Shown: piece after piece, positions 62,627 through 64,000 of the stretch
How positions within the stretch are numbered: position 1 is the stretch's first letter
Layout of the letters: each line of letters opens with the position of its first letter
Assembly: GCF_900112575.1 (NCBI RefSeq)
Contig: NZ_FOMH01000002.1
Location: forward strand, 434,001-498,000
Direction: 5' to 3'
Source: Flavobacterium phragmitis
GTDB taxonomy: Bacteria > Bacteroidota > Bacteroidia > Flavobacteriales > Flavobacteriaceae
DNA length: 64,000 bases
Position numbers and translations under genes: made by a program
The notes under the pieces: model-generated
Databases searched by the model: none
Seen by the model: only the letters and a program-made list of their open reading frames with translations
What the model was told of the DNA's origin: nothing

Positions 62627-63151
62627 CTATTCAACAATCAAAACGCCTTTCATTAGGGCAACGTGACCTGGGAAAGAGCATACGAAAGGATAACTTCCTT
62701 TTTTATCAATTGTAAATTCGATTGTATCTTCTTCTCCGCCTCCTAATAATTTAGTATGCGCAATAATCGAAGCTTTTTCAGATTCCGGAATATAATCTGT
62801 TGCTTTGGCATCATTTGCTTTTACTGCAAAAGCCGCTTGATCTGTTCCTTCCTTAAGAATAACCAAATTATGCCCCATCACTTCCTTCGCAATTTGCCCA
62901 ACATGTTTCAAAGTTAATTTGATTGGTTTTCCTGCAACCGCTTTCAGTTCGTTTACATTAAACTGCATTTGGTCATTTCCTTCAATAACTAATACATTTT
63001 CTTCCGTTGAAGTTACTGGAGCTGCTTCACCTTCTGTAGAAGTTTCATTAACTTCTGTAGATTCTGCTGGCGCTGTTTCTTTTTTACCGCAAGAAGTTAC
63101 TGCTAAAAATCCCATTAGCATTACCATCGAAATTTTAATCGTCTTATTCAT
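62627..63151 (-). CDS. Azurin-like cupredoxin lipoprotein
   Basis: The 174-residue product has a lipoprotein signal (MLMGFLAVTSC, Cys21), an acidic Glu/Thr-rich linker and a cupredoxin domain. The type-1 copper ligands are visible: His in GHNLVIL, then Cys, His and Met in YPFVCSFPGHVALMKG. It should carry electrons in the periplasm, probably for respiration or denitrification. It is directly downstream of the Rrf2 regulator gene (25 bases apart). Confidence 0.9.
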   Translation of the reverse strand: MNKTIKISMVMLMGFLAVTSCGKKETAPAESTEVNETSTEGEAAPVTSTEENVLVIEGNDQMQFNVNELKAVAGKPIKLTLKHVGQIAKEVMGHNLVILKEGTDQAAFAVKANDAKATDYIPESEKASIIAHTKLLGGGEEDTIEFTIDKKGSYPFVCSFPGHVALMKGVLIVE

Positions 63152-63176
63152 TATTAAGTATTTAAATTATAAAATT

Positions 63177-63626
63177 CTATTTGTTCTGGCTGAAGATTTT
63201 TAAATGAAAATCTCCTGAATTTACGCCAAGCGCCAGTTCTTCCAATGTCGTTGTTGTAAGCATTGTTAAGAGCAGTTCTCGTATTTTTTTAAATTGATTG
63301 TGTACGGGACAAGGATGAACTTCTGAGCATTCTTTCAGACCAATTCCACAGCCTTTATAAATGGAGTCACCATCAATTGCATCTACAATCTGAATCAATT
63401 TTACGGAACGCAATGCCTGATTTGAAACTTCGAAACCTCCTCCTACACCTTTTGCTGAATGAATGATTCCATTTTTGGTTAAAATCTGCATGATTTTCGC
63501 AGTAAATGGTTCCGGCGAATCAATTTCTTTTGCCACATCTTTTATTCCAACCCTAACTCCCTCAGAAGATTTGGTCGCAATAAAAATAGAAGCTCTAATT
63601 CCGTATTCACACGCTTTTGAAAACAT
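63177..63626 (-). CDS. Rrf2-family transcriptional regulator
   Basis: The 149-residue winged-helix regulator has ASIFIATKSSEGVRVGIKDVAKEI and GGGFEVSNQALRSVKLIQIVDAIDG of the Rrf2 family. A Cys cluster, KGCGIGLKECSEVHPCPVH (C-x6-C-x5-C), is likely to bind a 2Fe-2S or 4Fe-4S cluster, as in NsrR or IscR. With ytfE and a cupredoxin gene beside it, sensing of nitric oxide or redox state is the best guess. Its own promoter overlaps a candidate operator. Confidence 0.9.
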   Translation of the reverse strand: MFSKACEYGIRASIFIATKSSEGVRVGIKDVAKEIDSPEPFTAKIMQILTKNGIIHSAKGVGGGFEVSNQALRSVKLIQIVDAIDGDSIYKGCGIGLKECSEVHPCPVHNQFKKIRELLLTMLTTTTLEELALGVNSGDFHLKIFSQNK

Positions 63627-63647
63627 ACAATCCTTATTTTTTCTTTA

Positions 63648-63677
63648 CAAATATATTTAAATTTCGCATAAAAGACA
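63648..63677 (-). promoter_or_regulatory. Promoter of the rrf2-cupredoxin operon
   Basis: TTG at 63677-63675, 19 bases, TATATTTG at 63655-63648. This is the best consensus match in the window. Confidence 0.7.
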
Positions 63678-63690
63678 AAATTATCCTTAA
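63669..63690. promoter_or_regulatory. Operator-like dyad overlapping the rrf2 promoter
   Basis: TAAAAGAC-N6-ATCCTTAA covers the -33 element, so binding would block transcription (autoregulation). Second copy at 62551-62572. Confidence 0.55.
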
Positions 63691-63790
63691 TTAGTTTTTA
63701 CATAGAAAAACCTTATTTATAATGAAACTAATTAGTGATTAAAAAACGACTTATTCCTCTCTTTACTCTTATAAAAACCAATTTTAATTC

Positions 63791-63798
63791 TAACTTTG
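63791..63798 (+). promoter_or_regulatory. TAACTTTG -7 box for the NYN gene
   Basis: Match to TAnnTTTG, 28 bases before the ATG. Confidence 0.45.
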
Positions 63799-63826
63799 AG
63801 AGTAATAATTCCCTAATTTTAAAATA

Positions 63827-64000
63827 ATGGCTTTAAGCAACTCGAAAGATTTAAAACTAGCTGTTCTTATCGATGCCGATAATGTCCCGTATAGTAATGT
63901 AAAAGGCATGATGGAAGAAATTGCAAAGCTTGGAACTCCTACCACCAAAAGAATTTATGCCGATTGGACCAAACCAAATGCAAATGGATGGAAAGGTGTA
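63827..64000 (+). CDS. NYN-domain protein (partial, C-terminus outside window)
   Basis: The frame is open from ATG 63827 to the window end, giving 58 residues. KLAVLIDADNVPYSNVKGMM carries the first conserved Asp pair of the NYN/LabA PIN-like nuclease domain, and KRIYADWTKPNANGWKG follows as in homologues with a C-terminal OST-HTH (LOTUS) domain. It is probably an RNase; nothing more can be seen. Confidence 0.85.
   Translation, partial: MALSNSKDLKLAVLIDADNVPYSNVKGMMEEIAKLGTPTTKRIYADWTKPNANGWKGV

Overview
The window looks like chromosome from a Flavobacterium-like member of the Bacteroidota. The evidence is low G+C, TAnnTTTG-type -7 boxes in front of many genes, almost no Shine-Dalgarno sequences, a protein with a type IX secretion (T9SS) C-terminal sorting domain, CarboxypepD_reg-like TonB receptors, and many small families typical of Flavobacteriaceae (YfhO, DUF4834, TIGR02757, BatA-like). 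All calls come from reading the sequence and recalling families; no database search was possible.

Layout. 1-4.3 kb: topoisomerase IV (parE, and parC running off the left edge) with a broken DUF1016 nuclease gene wedged between them. 4.4-11 kb: minus-strand housekeeping genes (pncB, transglutaminase-like protein, FMN reductase, YihY, DUF2459, ychF). 11.3-15.3 kb: a TonB-dependent receptor converging on a carboxypeptidase-regulatory-like protein. 15.4-19.2 kb: ferredoxin diverging from a LuxC-like acyl-CoA reductase, then serC and serA. 19.3-24.3 kb: small proteins and a large secreted pectate lyase. 24.5-29.4 kb: a LolD-like ABC ATPase carrying an in-frame transmembrane hairpin, a polytopic membrane protein, a TIGR02757 protein and a DEAD-box helicase. 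29.5-41.7 kb: lactonase, BatA-like protein, a dihydroorotase homologue without its HxH motif, esterase, MBL hydrolase, a large conserved unknown, bcp, an endonuclease III without its Fe-S cysteines, and a TPR protein. 42.3-46.4 kb: ECF sigma factor with a small partner, then uvrA. 46.5-55 kb: MscS channel, flippase, glycosyltransferase, nucleotidyltransferase with a 52-residue partner, YfhO and DUF4834. 55.1-59.5 kb: outer-membrane protein, a C10 (streptopain-type) protease with a lipoprotein partner, acetyltransferase and a Cys-rich small protein. 59.5-64 kb: lipoprotein, alpha-oxoamine synthase, and a nitrosative-stress module (Ric/YtfE, cupredoxin, Rrf2 regulator), then the start of a NYN-domain gene.

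The most unusual items are: the ABC ATPase with a two-helix membrane insertion; a shared operator in front of rrf2 and ytfE; an orphan plus-strand promoter-terminator unit beside ytfE (possible small RNA); layered intergenic palindromes built from several families of degenerate repeats, some starting exactly at a stop codon; the C10 protease/lipoprotein pair; and the nucleotidyltransferase/52-residue protein pair.

I saw no rRNA, tRNA, CRISPR array, prophage or intact insertion sequence.
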